Part shown: one piece after another, positions 1-14,500 of the stretch
Layout: each line of letters opens with the position of its first letter
Numbering within the stretch: the first letter of the stretch is position 1
Notes under the pieces: model-generated
Databases searched by the model: none
Told to the model about the DNA's origin: nothing
What the model saw: the letters and a program-made list of their open reading frames with translations, nothing else
Assembly: GCA_036768485.1 (NCBI GenBank)
Contig: JAVLUZ010000347.1
Coordinates: forward strand, 186,001 to 250,000
Length of the DNA stretch: 64,000 nt
Reading direction: 5' to 3'
Origin: Mermis nigrescens
Lineage: Eukaryota; Nematoda; Enoplea; Mermithida; Mermithidae
Program-made: the position numbers and the translations under genes

Positions 1-1016
1 TTTTACATACTTGCAGCACAGTTTCATTCTCCCATCGGTCTCGTAGATTTATGTGCAAAATGCTGCGAAGACATCGAAGTTGAAAACGTTCTAATATGTG
101 CATATCGCTTTTAAGCAGAGTCCACGACTCAGAGCCGTACATCAAAATTGTCCTGATGGAAGCATTAAAAATTCTCATTTTTGTTGTGATGGTAACGTCT
201 TTTTGGTTCCACAAACACTTCTTTAGTGAAGTGAATGCTGACATGGCATTCCCAATGCGGTTTTTGATGTCGCTAGTTGCTACTATTCGTCCACTATCGA
301 TAACCGATCCCAAATATTTAAATGCATCCACCCGTTCGATTGGTTTGCCATCAAGTTGTAATATGGCCGGTTGTGTGCCCGTGAGAATAAATTTAGTTTT
401 TTCGCTGTTTATTGTCAGGCCGAGTTTGTTGGCATTCACTTGTAACGCATTCAAGGTATTTTGTGCGGCTTGAGCTGTTTCGGCAAAAAATACAATGTCG
501 TCGGCGTATACTAAATCAGTGAGAGACAAATTAGCTCCGACTTGTACACCTGGCATGTCGTCGAAAGTTTTTCTGAGAATCCAGTCCATAGTCACGTTGA
601 ACAACATAGGCGAAATAATGCATCCCTGTTTACGCCAGTGGTAATTGAGAATGGTGAGGACACATTTCCCAAATATTTTGCCCTGCTCATTCCACCGTCG
701 TAGAAGGCCTTGAGAATACTAAGTGTGGCATGCGGGATTGATTCATTTTTGAGGGCGCACCATAAGGACGAATGGTCTATGCTATCGAATGCGCATGCAA
801 AATCCACAAATACCAAGAATGTGTCCTTTTTACAGCGTAGGCGCGATTCGGTTAGTTGCCTAAGTGTGAATATTTGGTCGGTGCAACCTCTTCCAGGCCT
901 GAAACCAGCCTGCTCTTCCCTGCAGTTAGTTTCTCTAACACTGAGTAGTCTGGATCGGATTATAGAGGTCAGAAGTTTTCCAGATGTTGCTAACGCTTAA
1001 ACACTCTTTTCAGAGC
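1..1016 (-). pseudogene. Non-LTR retrotransposon reverse transcriptase, partial, one frameshift
   Basis: Read on the minus strand the region encodes the fingers, palm and thumb of a non-LTR (LINE) reverse transcriptase. In order I see the EEQAGFRPGRGCTDQIFTLR block (about 880-940), FVDFACAFDSIDH (about 770-810), a TTGV motif followed by what should be a QGC..SP block, then the catalytic YADD at 497-508, and the thumb region running off the left edge. The frame is open from 1016 to about 632 and again from about 629 to 1, with a single 1-base loss in an A-run between them, so the copy was nearly intact. No start codon, endonuclease domain or 3' tail is visible, because homology stops near 1016 (5' truncation, usual for LINEs) and the 3' end is outside. 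It lies antisense, upstream of the first seen exon of the PLAT gene, probably in its intron. Clade is RTE/CR1-like; I cannot separate these by eye. Confidence 0.9.
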
Positions 1017-2366
1017 TTAAGAAGGCACTTTTAAAATTTCAACCTTCTCCCCGAGAATTTTCATTCTGTGCATGTCTGGTTAACAGCATAGTTGTACAAC
1101 ATGACTGGTCTGAAGGGTTAGTCATTAATCTTTTTCTGGCCGAAATGGCGAAAAGATTGGTTCAAATGGTCAAGTTGTCTTGTAAGCAAATGTTCCCAGG
1201 AAATTTCCTGTTTTTTTCATTTCGGGGGTCCAGACCCCAAATATGATATGCAGTCGCTCAAGGCAAACTAAAACACAAGAACATTCGGTAATTTTCCCGT
1301 ATCAAAGTCAGTAGTAGGCCTCGCACTATACAGAATAAAATTGAAAATTAATAAAACCAAATATTTTTGCAGAAAATTAGTCTTTTTCAGCTGTTTGCAG
1401 GTAATTTCGACGTTTTTTGAACTGTTCTTCGGTTTTTAATCGATTGAGCAAAAGTTTGTGTAACCTTAATTTGATGACCAGGAATTACAAGTCCAGTTTG
1501 AAAAGAACCAGCTATCTTTTGCCCAAAATCATACTTTCGTTTTTGTATTTTCTTCGTATTATTTCTTGTTCCATCCGTTATTCACAGATTTGAAAATAAT
1601 TCCAAATTGATATTCTTATTCCTCATAAAAGTCACAGAAAAATGGCAAAATATTCAGCAAATGTACGCTTGGATTGGCAAAATATAATAAAGGAAAAATA
1701 CAAAAATTTGGGAAAATTTAAAAAAAATGTAAAACCGTTCCCTATCATTTAGCTGAAAAGCTGTGAATGCATATTTTTATGCAATTCTAGATTCAAAAAA
1801 TATGTTTATTTATTAATTTTACTTTAAAGATAATGAATTTTGATTTAAAATTTTTTGACTTTAATTAGTAAATAGATCGCTTTACAAAATTTATACGCAT
1901 TGCCTGTGTATTCGCTCTTTCGAACGAAGTGAGCGACGAAATTCGCAACATGGACTTTTTCGTAAAAAACGGAAAAATAAATAATTTTAAAGTTAAAAAA
2001 TCGGTAAAATCATATGGAAACTGATTTACTCTTTTAGCCATTTTAAAATGGTACGTTACACAAGTTTTTATTAGTTTTTTTGTTTTTTAAGGTCTCTTTT
2101 TTGTTATTTTTTTATATTTTTTCTTAGTTTTTATTTATTTTTAAATTGTTTGTCATCTCACATTTGTTCTCCTGAATTTGATTGATTTATATCATTTTTC
2201 TTGCATTTATTTAAAAACTTTCAATTTTCTTACTCGTAAACTTTCACTTAAAATTTTAAACCCGTTGTAACCCAGCTTTTCTTCGAATATTTTTGTTACA
2301 ATCAAATGGTTGAAATAATTTCGTGCTTTCAGCTTATTTTTTAAATTAAATAACAAACTTTAACAG
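1017..2366. other. AT-rich sequence, no gene seen
   Basis: Between the reverse transcriptase fragment and the first recognised PLAT-gene exon there are only short AT-rich frames. The first recognised exon begins in the middle of a codon, so at least one more upstream exon must exist. I could not find a convincing one here, so it is probably left of the window. Confidence 0.5.
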
Positions 2367-2543
2367 CAAGATCTAAATTGCTAAAATCGTCGAAATTGAT
2401 CGAAGAAAAAATAACTTTGCCTCCTCTATCTCCGACGAGAAAACGAATCAAGAAGCAATTGAGAGCAAGAACGGTTTCAAAGAAAAGACAACCTCATTTA
2501 AATAGCATTGATGAAAGCCAGCCCAATGTGGCACAAGATTTAT
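2367..2543 (+). CDS. PLAT gene exon 1 in window: basic N-terminal segment
   Basis: Acceptor ttaacag before 2367 and donor gtaggt at 2544. The exon enters with two bases of a codon and leaves with one (phase 1 both sides). It encodes a Lys/Arg-rich stretch (TRKRIKKQLRART and similar) with no domain I recognise; probably disordered. Its phase fits exon 2 exactly. Confidence 0.7.
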
Positions 2544-5500
2544 GTAGGTTATTTACATATTTATTCATTTGTTTATTTATTTATTTACGTATTTATTTAT
2601 TGATCCATTTATTTATTTGCTTAAATTGTAAAATTTATGCCGAATTATATTCGCGCATATTTAAATATATATAAATAAGTTTGGTCACCAAAATCTTTTT
2701 AACATAACAAATTTTTTAAATTTTAGGAATAGTCCTGTACTAACTATTTCAATGTTTTTCCTATACTTTATTATTATAACTTATTTTGAAATAAGTAGGA
2801 AATATTAAAATGTAAAATTAAATATGTATATAAACTTTAACATATAAAGTATACTTTATATTCCTGTACTATCCTAAGAATTTTAATTGTGTTCTAGCTG
2901 AATGAATTTTTAATTTATGAAATTATGCAGCACCAGCTCAAAGTTTGATGACCCGAATTTGGTTCAATATAATGAATTTTTAAATTATCGCAATAGTCAT
3001 TCGCTCCTGTAAATTTTTTCATTTGCTTTCTGCGAAATAATTATTTTCATGCAATTGTTTTTTGTAATAATACCTTTTTTGTTTTATCTTTTAAATTATA
3101 AGAATATCTGCGAATTAATTTTGTTGACTAGCAACGATCTTTACACGCCTTCAACTTATTTAATTGTATTTTCTGCAGCTGCTAAATTTTGTGTTTTGGA
3201 ATTAAATTTATCGATTTTTCTACAAAGAAATTGTTTTCCAAACAAGCAATGCTGTATATAGCTACAGTAATCCTTTATCATCGCAGCTATTTACTCATTT
3301 ATTAATTTTTGAAGTGCCTTTATTTTTTACTTTTTTATTTTATCAGTTTGAATCCGAGGCTTTTCATATGCAAAATACGTTTTTTTTCAGCTTCCGAAGT
3401 AATTGATCCGGAATTGAATGCCAGCGTAATAAAAATACAATCATCCGTACGAGGTTATTTGGCCCGAAAATTAGTACGAGACTTGCGCTACGAAAACGAG
3501 GGTAATAATTTTGCGCCTTAACGGAAATCACATATTTTTCGAAAAATTAATAAACCTGAAACGCAAAAAAATCAATAAAATTAAAAAATTCATAGTAAAA
3601 GACGAGAAGAATTATCTTTAAAAAACAAGTTAAGAAAAGAAAAATCAATATTATTTAATTAGAAACGGTGATTCGTTGCATTCTCTAGCATCAGCAGTCA
3701 TAGCCTTATATGTACTATGTATGCAGCATAGATTTTCAAGGTTCAGAGTTGAAAGTGGATTACAATCCCGAAATTAAGGACCGGCGAAGTAGGTCGTCTA
3801 ATATCATTGGCTGACATGTAATGGGGGATAGGAGGATACCCTCATCCGAAGTTGGTCATCTCCTCCCATGATCCGCCCAAAGCCAGAAAATTTTTGACCC
3901 CCATTTTTAAAAAAGCTTGCGATTTTTGACCGTTTTTAAGTGTTGTTTTTGGCCATTCTTGGACAATAATTGAGGTCGTTCCAATCACCCCCACCCCCCC
4001 TAAAAGTGGCTGGGGACTCCCCCATCTAAAATTTAGAGCCGTTACATGTATGATCATTGGCCGATTTTCATTATAAAGTTTTTTCGCTTATGTCTTAATA
4101 GCTTTCAGCTTAACAGTTTTAGTAATTTTGTGACAATTGGTCAGTTGTTCTAATCTTTATTTTAAAATAGTGTTGTTTGTACGTAAGTTCTGTCTAATGG
4201 CTACAGCTGCACTTTCACCAAAGCCCTAAAAATTGAAACTTTTGCGCCAGAGATTGTGTGACACTGTGACTTGTGTCTTAAATCCCAAGGTAGAGGTAAT
4301 GCCCTCTCCAGAGATGTAACGGTTCGAAATTTTTAGGTGGGGTCGCCTACCTTTTTTGGGAAGGTAGGAGGTAAATTGTCTTTGATTTTCGGCCAGAAAC
4401 GGGGAAAAATCACCTTAAATAGCCAAAAACGGAATGTTTTTGCCAAAAATTGAGAGTCGAAATGTTTTTTGACTCTGGGGTTTGGGGACGACCGGCTTTA
4501 AGTGCAGGGATTCCCCAGACCCCCTGTCACGTGTACATATGCCCCCTCACTGCTTCCAACGGAAAACGAATGCATTGTAGTGTTTTGGTAAATGCCTTTA
4601 TTAGAATTATTATGATTATACTTACAAGGTATGCGATTATATTTGAATACTAATGTAGTAAGCTAACTACGCTCAGGTATTTTCGTAATAAGCAGAGTGC
4701 AGAGAGCTAAACTTTTATTACATGAGAGCGAGACAGTGCAAGTAGCAAATGAATATTAATATAAGGACAGGGGAATCCTTCAGCGGCGCGCAGCCTAATG
4801 ACGTGCGAACTAAGTTTTACTTAAAATTTTAGCTAACTTATACATAATCGGTGAGTGGGCAATCTGTAGCTAGTCGAGCATATTTGCGAGAAATCGTTCC
4901 CTAATTCCAGGAATTGGCTTCTTAATTCTGCAAATTCACTCGTGTGTGGTATACGCTAAAATTATGTGATTCAATTTTCTTGAGATTATGTCCGAGTGCT
5001 TTATGCTTTCGACAAACTGCAAATTTTAGGTTAACCGGCGTTATGCGCAAAGTTCAACTGATGATAGAATTTAGAGAGTGAATCATATAAAAATATCGAG
5101 AGCGATTGGAATGCAAGAGAGTTTTTTGCTTAATTTGAGTGAATGTTCGATCGATGTCTTCATCCGCACGAATAAAACATAGTAAAGACATACGAAATAA
5201 GCTCTGTATGAAACGATTGCCCGTCGGCTTTTTAAATAGTGTATTGCACAGAATACACAGAATACAAAACTAACAGGTTCGAGTAGTTCTCTGCATATAT
5301 GACAAATGCGCATAGGGAGGGTTGAGAGGGGTATTACTTCCCCCCCCCGCTGAAGGGGCCGAAAGTTAGATACTGTCAAGCAATTTGTGCCAAAAATAGT
5401 GCATTTTCAGGCAACTTCGACGTAAAAATAGCTAAAAGCTCGACTAACTATACTTAAAATACAGGATTTTACCCCTCCCTGACCCTGAAATCTCGATTTT

Positions 5501-8500
5501 ACTCTCAACCAAGCCAAGCTGACCTTGTGCATCTATGGTAGATGTGTATGCAGAAAGGGTGGCCCGTAAAGTCTACACCATGAATTAGGAGTACTAACAT
5601 GACATCTTATATTTTAACTTAAATGAAACTCGTGTTTAGCTTGCGTGAAACATTTCGGCCAGCTATCGATCGGCTTTTCATGAGTGGCAGTGGCTGAATG
5701 TCACCCCCGTTTTAATTTTTCTGAGCCATAGAGTTTCTGCATCATATCATATTACTGAGTACGCAAGTACCATTTTTTGACAATATCTTTAGTAAGTAAA
5801 ATTGCTACCGCCTTATTAAAGCCTCGGGTAAGCATTCTTCCTATTATGTGCAAAAACCGGAAGATATCGTCAAAAAAAGTGAGCAAATTGATGACAGAAC
5901 CGGGCAGGTTTTCGGCGTTTAAGCTTGATTAGAATGCACGTAAAGAAGTCGCCTTAGCGCACGAAACGCTGGCAACTGCCAAAATTTTTTACTCGGTTTA
6001 AAAGAATCATTTTTTGTCTGACTTTTTCATACGGTTTAAGCAAAAACATTTTTGTCCGAATTTTTCACACGGTTTAAATAAAAATAATTTTGTCTGAATT
6101 TTACATTGAGTTTAAACGAAAATACTTTAGTCTTCGATTTTTCACACGGGTTAAACAAACATTTTTGTCTGTCTGAACTTTACACTTGGTTCAAAGGAAA
6201 ACATTTTTGTCTGAATTTTTCACACGGTTTAAACGATGCATTTTTGTCTGAATTTTTCACTTGGTTCAACGGAAAATATTCTTGTCTGAATTTTCCACAC
6301 GGTTTAAACAAACATTTTTGTATGAATTTTCCGTTTGGTTCAAAGAAAAACATTTTTGTCTGAATTTTTCACGCGGTTTGAGAAAAAAATTTTTCTTCAA
6401 TTTCTCTCACGATTTAAAAAAAATAATTTTGCTTGAATTTTACATTTTAGTTTAAACGAAAATGTTTTTGTCTTAATTTTTCACACGGGTTAAACAAACA
6501 TTTTTGTCTGAACTTTACACTTGGTTCAGAGAAAACATTTTGTCTGAATTTTTCACACGGTTTAAACAAACATTCTTGTCTGAATTTTTCACTTGGTCCA
6601 ACGAAAAATATTTTTGTTTGAATTTTTTACACGGTGTAAACTGTACATTTTTGTCTGAATTTTTTACTTGGTTCAAAGAAAAGCATTTTTGTCTCGAATT
6701 TTCTACACGGTTTAAACAAACATTTTTGTCTGAATTTTTCACTTGCTACGACGAAAAATATTTTTGTCGGAATTTTTTAATTGGTTCGAAGGAACATATT
6801 TTTGTCTGAATTTTTCACCTGGTTCAAAGAAAAATATTTTTGTCTGAATTTTTTAATTGGTTCGAAGGAACATATTTTTGTCTGAATTTTTCACCTGGTT
6901 CAAAGAAAAACATTTTTGTCTTAATTTTTCACACGGGTTAAACAAACATTTCTGTCTGAACTTTACACTCGGTTCAAAGAAAAACATTTTTGTCTGGATT
7001 CTTTACACGGTTTGAACGATGATTTTTGTCTGAATTTTTTACTTAGTTCAAGGAAAAATATTCTTGTCTGAATTTTTCCACACGGTTTAAACAAACATTT
7101 TTGTTTGCTTCACTTACATGCCTCAAGTGCATCCATACAGACATTGACCATAACAGGCTTCCGAACTATGTCATTCGTATCATATCGCGATAAACGAAGA
7201 AAATTCGAAAATTTAAATTCGAAGGGTATTCTTGATTCTGGAGGGGATCAGCTGACCCCAGACTTTAGTACCCATTTGCACTTTTGATTCATGCTTGGGA
7301 TCAAATTAATGTCAGATTTGCATTGTTTCAATATTTTTTAATATAGATGAAAGAATCATAAATACATGATAAAGCAAGAAATACACTGTTTGTTAACCTT
7401 TTGTTTGTGGGAAGCTTAACTTGAAAATACACTTTTTGTTCGCTTTTTGTGTGTGGGAAGCTCAACTTGACTGACAATCAAAATGTATAAGTCCATATTA
7501 TTATGATAGATTACATGATAAGAATTGGACTTTCAAAGCTCTTTCATTCATAGCTGGATGAAAAAATTTTTATTTGCATTCTTTTCCATTGGCCCGTTCC
7601 GATTTATTCAAAAGAGCATGGGTTAAATCTTTTGTGAAAAACTCGAGATTTGCATATTCTAAGATTGCTGCGGTATTTTGGTGGCGTATTACGTACATAG
7701 GTTCGTAAATTTTAATTCACCTTCTATTCGTTTTTTATATTGTTTGTTTATTTTTCAATTTTAATTTTTAATTTGATTATGTTTTAATTTTTAATTTTAA
7801 TTTTGTAATTTTTTTAATGGAGTCTTCGAATAATATAATTTGGCAGAGCGCCTAAAGGATGGAAAGTCGGAAAAGGGTCTCGAATCACGCATCGAGTCTC
7901 TGAATAAAGCGGAGCATTTCGAACAAAATCACGTTAATGCTAAAAAATCCGAAAGTTTGAGGAGAAATTCAATGAATGAGGAGAGCCGAATTGATTGGCG
8001 GATATCTAATAAGTCCAGCACGCAGATTCATATGGGCGAAAGTACAAAAAATGGTAAGAAATTCAGTAAGTTTAAATCAAATTTTTAATATTCAAAATTA
8101 AAAACATATTTGGTTATTTATTGTTTTAGAATTTTTTAAAATTTTTTTTAATTATCAAATTTTCATTTTCAATATTGTTAATACTTTTAATATTTTTTAA
8201 TATATTATACAAATCTTTCAAATTTTTAATCATTTCTTCAATCAAAGTTACAACGTTAATTGATTTGTGTCAAATGAAAATTACTTAATTAAATCGTCGA
8301 GAGTTTTTTTGTCAAAGAAATAGGACAAATAAAGAAAATCGTGGGCACGGCTATGATTTTTTAATCACCTCCCATTCGTTTTTAGCTATAACTTACAATT
8401 TTGCCACATTTTAGGTGCATTTTGCAATTTTTTGCCGAAAGTTGAACATCACTGACAATGATTACTTAATTTTATTAGAAAATTCCCAGGGCATTAGTAC

Positions 8501-11500
8501 CTTAAAATGAAATTAATTTTTGCATTAATTAGCTCAACCGCAATAATTAAAAGTTGATAAACTTCTTAATTATAAAACAATGTGGTTTTATTGTTTTAAG
8601 ATACGACTAAGGTTTACGTTTTTACGATTTTTTAAATAATTTTCTCGGAAACTTATCTTGCAATGGCATCCAAATATGTAATGAATGAAAGGTTTGAAGG
8701 TCTCAGAGCGAGATAAATGAACCTCGACGACGAATTTTTTTCCGGATTATAGGCTCTTTCGTTTATAATTTTTTTTTAAATTTAGCTTTCTTGAATTTTT
8801 TTTAATCGATTTTCAATCGAAAAATTGGCGTTTTTTCGATTTAAATTATTTAAAATATTTTCTCATTGTGGTCTGAAGAAGTATAATTTTGGAAATGTCA
8901 CGGCTGGAAATTTTGTGAGGACGGGGGAAAATTTCCTTCAATCCCTGGCCAAAAGCGGCTAAAATAATTTAAAGATATGGACTGAAAATGCAAATTTCTG
9001 CCGAAAAATCGGTGGGGAAGTAAAAATTTTAGCCTTCGAGCAGGACAGGAGACGACCATACATGCACATATGAGGGTGAGGGGGGAATACATTTCCCCTG
9101 AAGGGTCAGCCGGGCAGGTACTGTCTCGGCGATTTTGAGCCGATGAAACGTTTTTTTGCATCTTTTTGAGGTCAAAAGCAGCGAATATGTCAAAATTTTT
9201 CCGGCGCTTCGCGCCAGATTTGTACTTTCAAGTACTTTTTACTGAAAAAGCTCCAAAAATTGATGAATTTTTGCATTTTTCAATGTTAAAAGTGATATAA
9301 TGCTGTCAAAATGAACTAAAATGCTTTTTAAAATGCGATATTACCACGAAAAAATTGTTTTATAGGCTATTTTGACCATTTTGATCATTAAACCAACAAA
9401 AAAATCGTGAACGTCAAATGAACTGTTTTGGATTTTAGGGATTTCACTCCCCCTGCCGTCCCTGACCTTGTGTGCACCTATGGAGACGCCCATCTACTTC
9501 TTTTCATTTTATTTATAATGATAATTATCAATTAATTATTTGACCAATCTTTATTGTGCTGTTTATCAATAATTTAATTGCGTCCTTTATTTCTGTGCTA
9601 ATAAAAGTTTTGAAAAATGAAAAATAATAAAATGGAAAATGTAAAAAGTAATAACAAGATACACAAGAAGAAAAATATTTTATATAAAAATAAATATTTT
9701 GGAACAGCGTTGTTTTTAGGTGATAGTCATACAGTAAGCGTCTGCCGACGTTGAAAGAAACATGGCGATATATGTAGATTCGCACATGTGTACAAAAATT
9801 ATAAAAAATATACTCATTCACGCTCCTATTGATTTCAAAAAATAAATATGCATTGATAGCATTTGGTTAATGAGTAATTCTGTTGGGTGAGGGGCCTAGC
9901 ACTTAAATTTTGGAGCTTTGGGGGTTCAAAAAATTTCAAAGAGGAGAAAAGTGCGGAAATTTGATGATATGGGCAAACAAGTTCTATTTTTCGACGCATC
10001 TCAGCACGCTGAATCCATTGGCATTAGGAAATAGCGAAAAAAATGAAAATTTATTTTGAGATCTATCGATTTTAGAGAGGTCTTATGGATTGTAGATTTG
10101 TATTTTTTAATCTAATTTTATCATTTTTCATTTTATTCCTATCCACTTCACCTCCCAAAGTCCACGTGCGTTTGGAGTAGTCAGCTATTTTTAGAGTGTG
10201 GTATATTGAATGACCTATGGCGTCCTTTTTTGGTTCAAAAGGCGAAAACACTGCATTTTGACTTAAAAAAGCAAGTTCATATTTGCCATAAAGTAGGGGG
10301 AAATCTCAGTTTTAGCTGGGAATAGGGGGCGGCCGAGTTCGGATAAGCATGGAAAGGAATAAATTAAAAAACGAAAAATAATTATTTTAAATCGTTTATT
10401 TTAATTTTTTGATTTGATTTAATTTTCATTCTTCCTAAAATTTTATTCACTTTATTCGTTTCATTATTTTACTTATTCTCAGCGTCATTCAAGTATACTG
10501 TATCGGTTTTTACTGGGAATCGTTGGGCTGCCGAAACCGAAGCCGATTTGTACATCACTTTAGTAGGTGAATTGAACCAAACGGATAAATTGTGGCTCAG
10601 GCAACAAGGCGAAGAACCGAAATTCTTGCAGAATCAAGTTTGCGCTTTTTGAAATTTGTAAAATTTAAATATTAAATTAACTTAATCAAATTTTGATAGC
10701 ATGTAATTTAAAAATTTTATCGTCGATTTTAGAATAATTTTATGAAAATTTAGAGAACTTATCGCTTGATAAAATTCAACATACAAGGCCCATGATACAC
10801 CTAATACATTTACCTTGAATTGATTTTAAAAAGCATCTTAATAAAACTTTCCTATCACTGTATTGTACTTTGTGTTACGGTAGCTGCATCATTTATACTC
10901 GCCTGGCGGTTTAGCTGTTTTCCTAAAAACTGTTTCACTTTATTCTTATCTATCAACAGGAATGATTGTTTGTTCTAAAAATAATATAAAAATAATAAAA
11001 AATATCGGAAATGATGAAATAAATAAAAATCAGAACATTTATGATGTAAATTGATAAAATACAGAAATCAGTAAAAAAATCAATATAAAATTGTTATTTT
11101 TTATATTTATTTTTATATTTTTTATTTTTATATATTTTTTATTTTTATATGTTATTTTTATTTTTATATTTTAATTTTTATATAATATTTTTATATTTTT
11201 TATCGAGAATAGCTTTTGTAAATTTTTTTAAATTTTACACTGTTGTTGTATTTGTTTAGTGTTTTAATTGTGCAGTGTTTAACTTTCAGCTTGATTTAAT
11301 TTGTTTGCCCAATTTTTTCTTATTTCATCGGATCTACGCTACGATATTGGCATTTATTGCAGCTCTTTTTCGCGCATTGCTTCGTTTCTATCGTTCTATA
11401 CAAATTTTCTCTTTTTTACAGTATTTATTGCAGGTCGATACATTCGAAGTACAAACAAATATTAACGCAGGTCCGTTGAGAAAAATTATTTGCGGGCACG

Positions 11501-14500
11501 AAGCGGAGGGTTACGGTATTTTAATTTATTATCGTTTCGATTATCGTATTAATATTAATAAAATAGTATATTAATATTTTAATACTTCATTTTAATTATT
11601 TTAATTTATTACAAAATTGAAATTTTTCACATTTATTTTTGGGTGAAAGCAAAAGACGCTTGTTAAGCCTCGAAACTGAGGTCGAGCATGCGCGTTTTTC
11701 GACATATCTTAATCAAATTTTATACATAGATTAGTTAAGCTTAGTTTAAGCTGAGGTTAGTACTGTTTTAGGATAATTCCTCGCTCACATATACTTCGGT
11801 AATTGTAACTTTTTCTTCATAATCATCTCGTTTTTTAGCAATATTCTTGATAAATCGCTTGATTTTTATTTAATTCAGTTTGAGTACTTCATTCAAGTAA
11901 GAAAAGGTCAAAGCTTTATTTTTTTAATTTTTTTTCTCGAATGAATTTGTTTTCTATCAAATTTGCCAAAATTGATTTTTCGAATGATTAATCATTCGCT
12001 AACACTCTAATTAAGTTTAATTTAGTTCTTATATTTCGTTGATCATTGTACTTTGAAATATTCCTTGGCTTTTGCCGAAATGCTAAAAAATCTGATCAGG
12101 CTAGATAAATAAGCGAAGCTTATTCCTGGCTTTGCTTTAAAACAAATGAGCCAATTTTTACCGGATCATTGTGCGTTGAAGACGATTTCTTGCATTTTTA
12201 GCTTTTATAAGTGTGTAGTATTTATACTGATTTTTTAATTATTTAGTATATACTTTTGACAAGTGTGCCAAATTTGCGCCAGATTATTGTGTGTTAAGGG
12301 CGATTTTCTTGGGTTTTTGGGCATTTATAATTTTATAATAATTATATTATTTTTTTTATTTTTTATCAAGTATTTTTTCATCGGTACTTTACAATTCGGA
12401 CTACGTGTATACACTGGAATATTTTTTCACTTAAGGGGCTGGCGTGTTTATCGAACGAATCGTTATCAGCGAAAATAAGGACGATCGTGTGTTTCAATAC
12501 GTGTTTTTGTGCTCAAAATGGTTCGATTCGGGTCAAGTCGACGGAAAAATCGAGAGAACGATTCCTTGTATAGGTGATTGATCGATTAATATATCAATAA
12601 ACTCATCAAGTAATTTTGAAAAATTCTAAAAAAACAAAACAAAACAAAATGCTAATCCAAATGATTCACTCATGACTTAAATAAACAATAAACAAAGTCT
12701 GTATACTGCGTATTTTAATCCATTCTGTGCAAACTTCCAATGACGCTTTCAGGCACGTAGCTCTGGGGGGAATGGGGGATCCGGACCAGCTCAAAATTCA
12801 GGAAAAACCGGGAAAATAGGACTTTTTAAACATTATTTTGTGCTATTTTTGGCCTTTTTAGACCCGGACCTCCCAAAATTGGTGTTGCCCCCCCCAAATA
12901 GGACGGCCAGCTACGTGCCTGGACGCTTTTGATTTAGTATTTTTGACAATTTCATTTGTATTTTCATGAGACTTAGAATAATTTTATTGTTTATATACTT
13001 TCCAGGATATTATCTATTGAACAGTAAGCCGGTGCAAGTTGAAAAATCGGACGACGATTTTTTCAACGACGACGCTGATCAGCAAAAAGAGGTCTACGTC
13101 AGTAGCAGTAAGTAACGATTTTTATGAACTGTAATCTATAGGGGGATGAGGCATCCTCCACCTGAATTCAGACGACCCATCTTTCCCACTGTCAGAAAAT
13201 TTTTGACCTCCCCTGTTTTTTTGGCAAAACCTCGCCTTCTTTGGCCGCTTTTAGGTACAGTTTTGCCATTTTTTGGCCAAAACTTTGAGGTCATTTGCCC
13301 CCCCGCCCCTTACCTCCTACCCTGAAAATGGCCCTAGAACTCGCTAATAAAATTTCTACCCATTAAACGTATGAACAATGTGATCTATCATAGGATAGAT
13401 TATTAAAAAATTCGCTGCGGGTGTTTTGTATTTTTCTTTACACTCAATACCCTGCTTGTAATGAGTGTGTAAAGTTTTTGCGTAGTGTTGAAACATAAGG
13501 AACCTTTGATGGGTTTTTAGCCAGCGTGTAACTATGTAACTCAGTGTGAACGCCTCATGCAATTTAATGGTATAGAATTGTAAAGAATAAAATTCTCCTG
13601 ATTGCAAAATTTTTGTTTTTCAGATTTCGCATTGATTCTCAAGGGAGTGTAAAGAGTGAAACAATCTGCGGTTGTAAAGACAGATTTTGGTCGCGTTTTT
13701 CACTTCTTTCTGTCTGCTAACAACTCCTATTATGGATCCGATCTGTCTGCCACTTTATATGAATTTTATAATTTAAAAATCCATAATTTTATTTTTTAAA
13801 TATCTGTTAGAAACGGCTGAAAAGGGCGCGTTTATTGTTCTCGTTTAACAATGAAGATATTTAACACTTTTTTAGATACCTATACATATAAAATTATAAC
13901 ATTTCTCTTAAATTAGATTCATAAATTACGAGTAAAAGGCATAAAACTAAGCAGTAGATATGTATATAACATTTTCATTGTTTAATCTGATCTGCGCAAA
14001 ACATTTTAGTCACGGCGGCTTCTTTACACTCCACTTTAACATTACTATAAACACCAGAATATGCGCATTGTATCACACTACTGAGTATGTAATCAACACA
14101 TATCGTCAAAAAATGAGCCAGTTAATGAAGGAATCGGACAACATTTTACGGTTTAGACTAAACTTGTGTAGCGTGTAAACAAATGACCGTCGAGCTTGAA
14201 CCGCTGGCAGCTGGCCGAAAATTTTTTACACGCTTTAAACTGACACTTTTGTCTATTCTTTTTTTATATTGATATGTACATACATATAAGCCCAAAATGA
14301 GACGTACATACGTTATCGGGGAACCTTTAGTTTAATCTTTATTGCTTATGAAATATTATGTAAGTTCAGTAATATGTTTATTAATAAATAAATTAATAAA
14401 TAAACAAGCGATAAACATACTATGTTTTAGGTATAAATGTATAATGTTTAATGTATGTTTGATAAAAGATTTTGTATGCTAGCCGTACATTCAATTACGG

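Noticed and set aside
96..473. 125-codon + strand frame
   Set aside because: Antisense shadow of the reverse transcriptase, which has the YADD motif on the minus strand.
6106..6809. Frames resembling a repeat protein (FFTWFKEKHFCLNF type)
   Set aside because: The dimer length is close to a multiple of three; frames exist on both strands and shift between copies.
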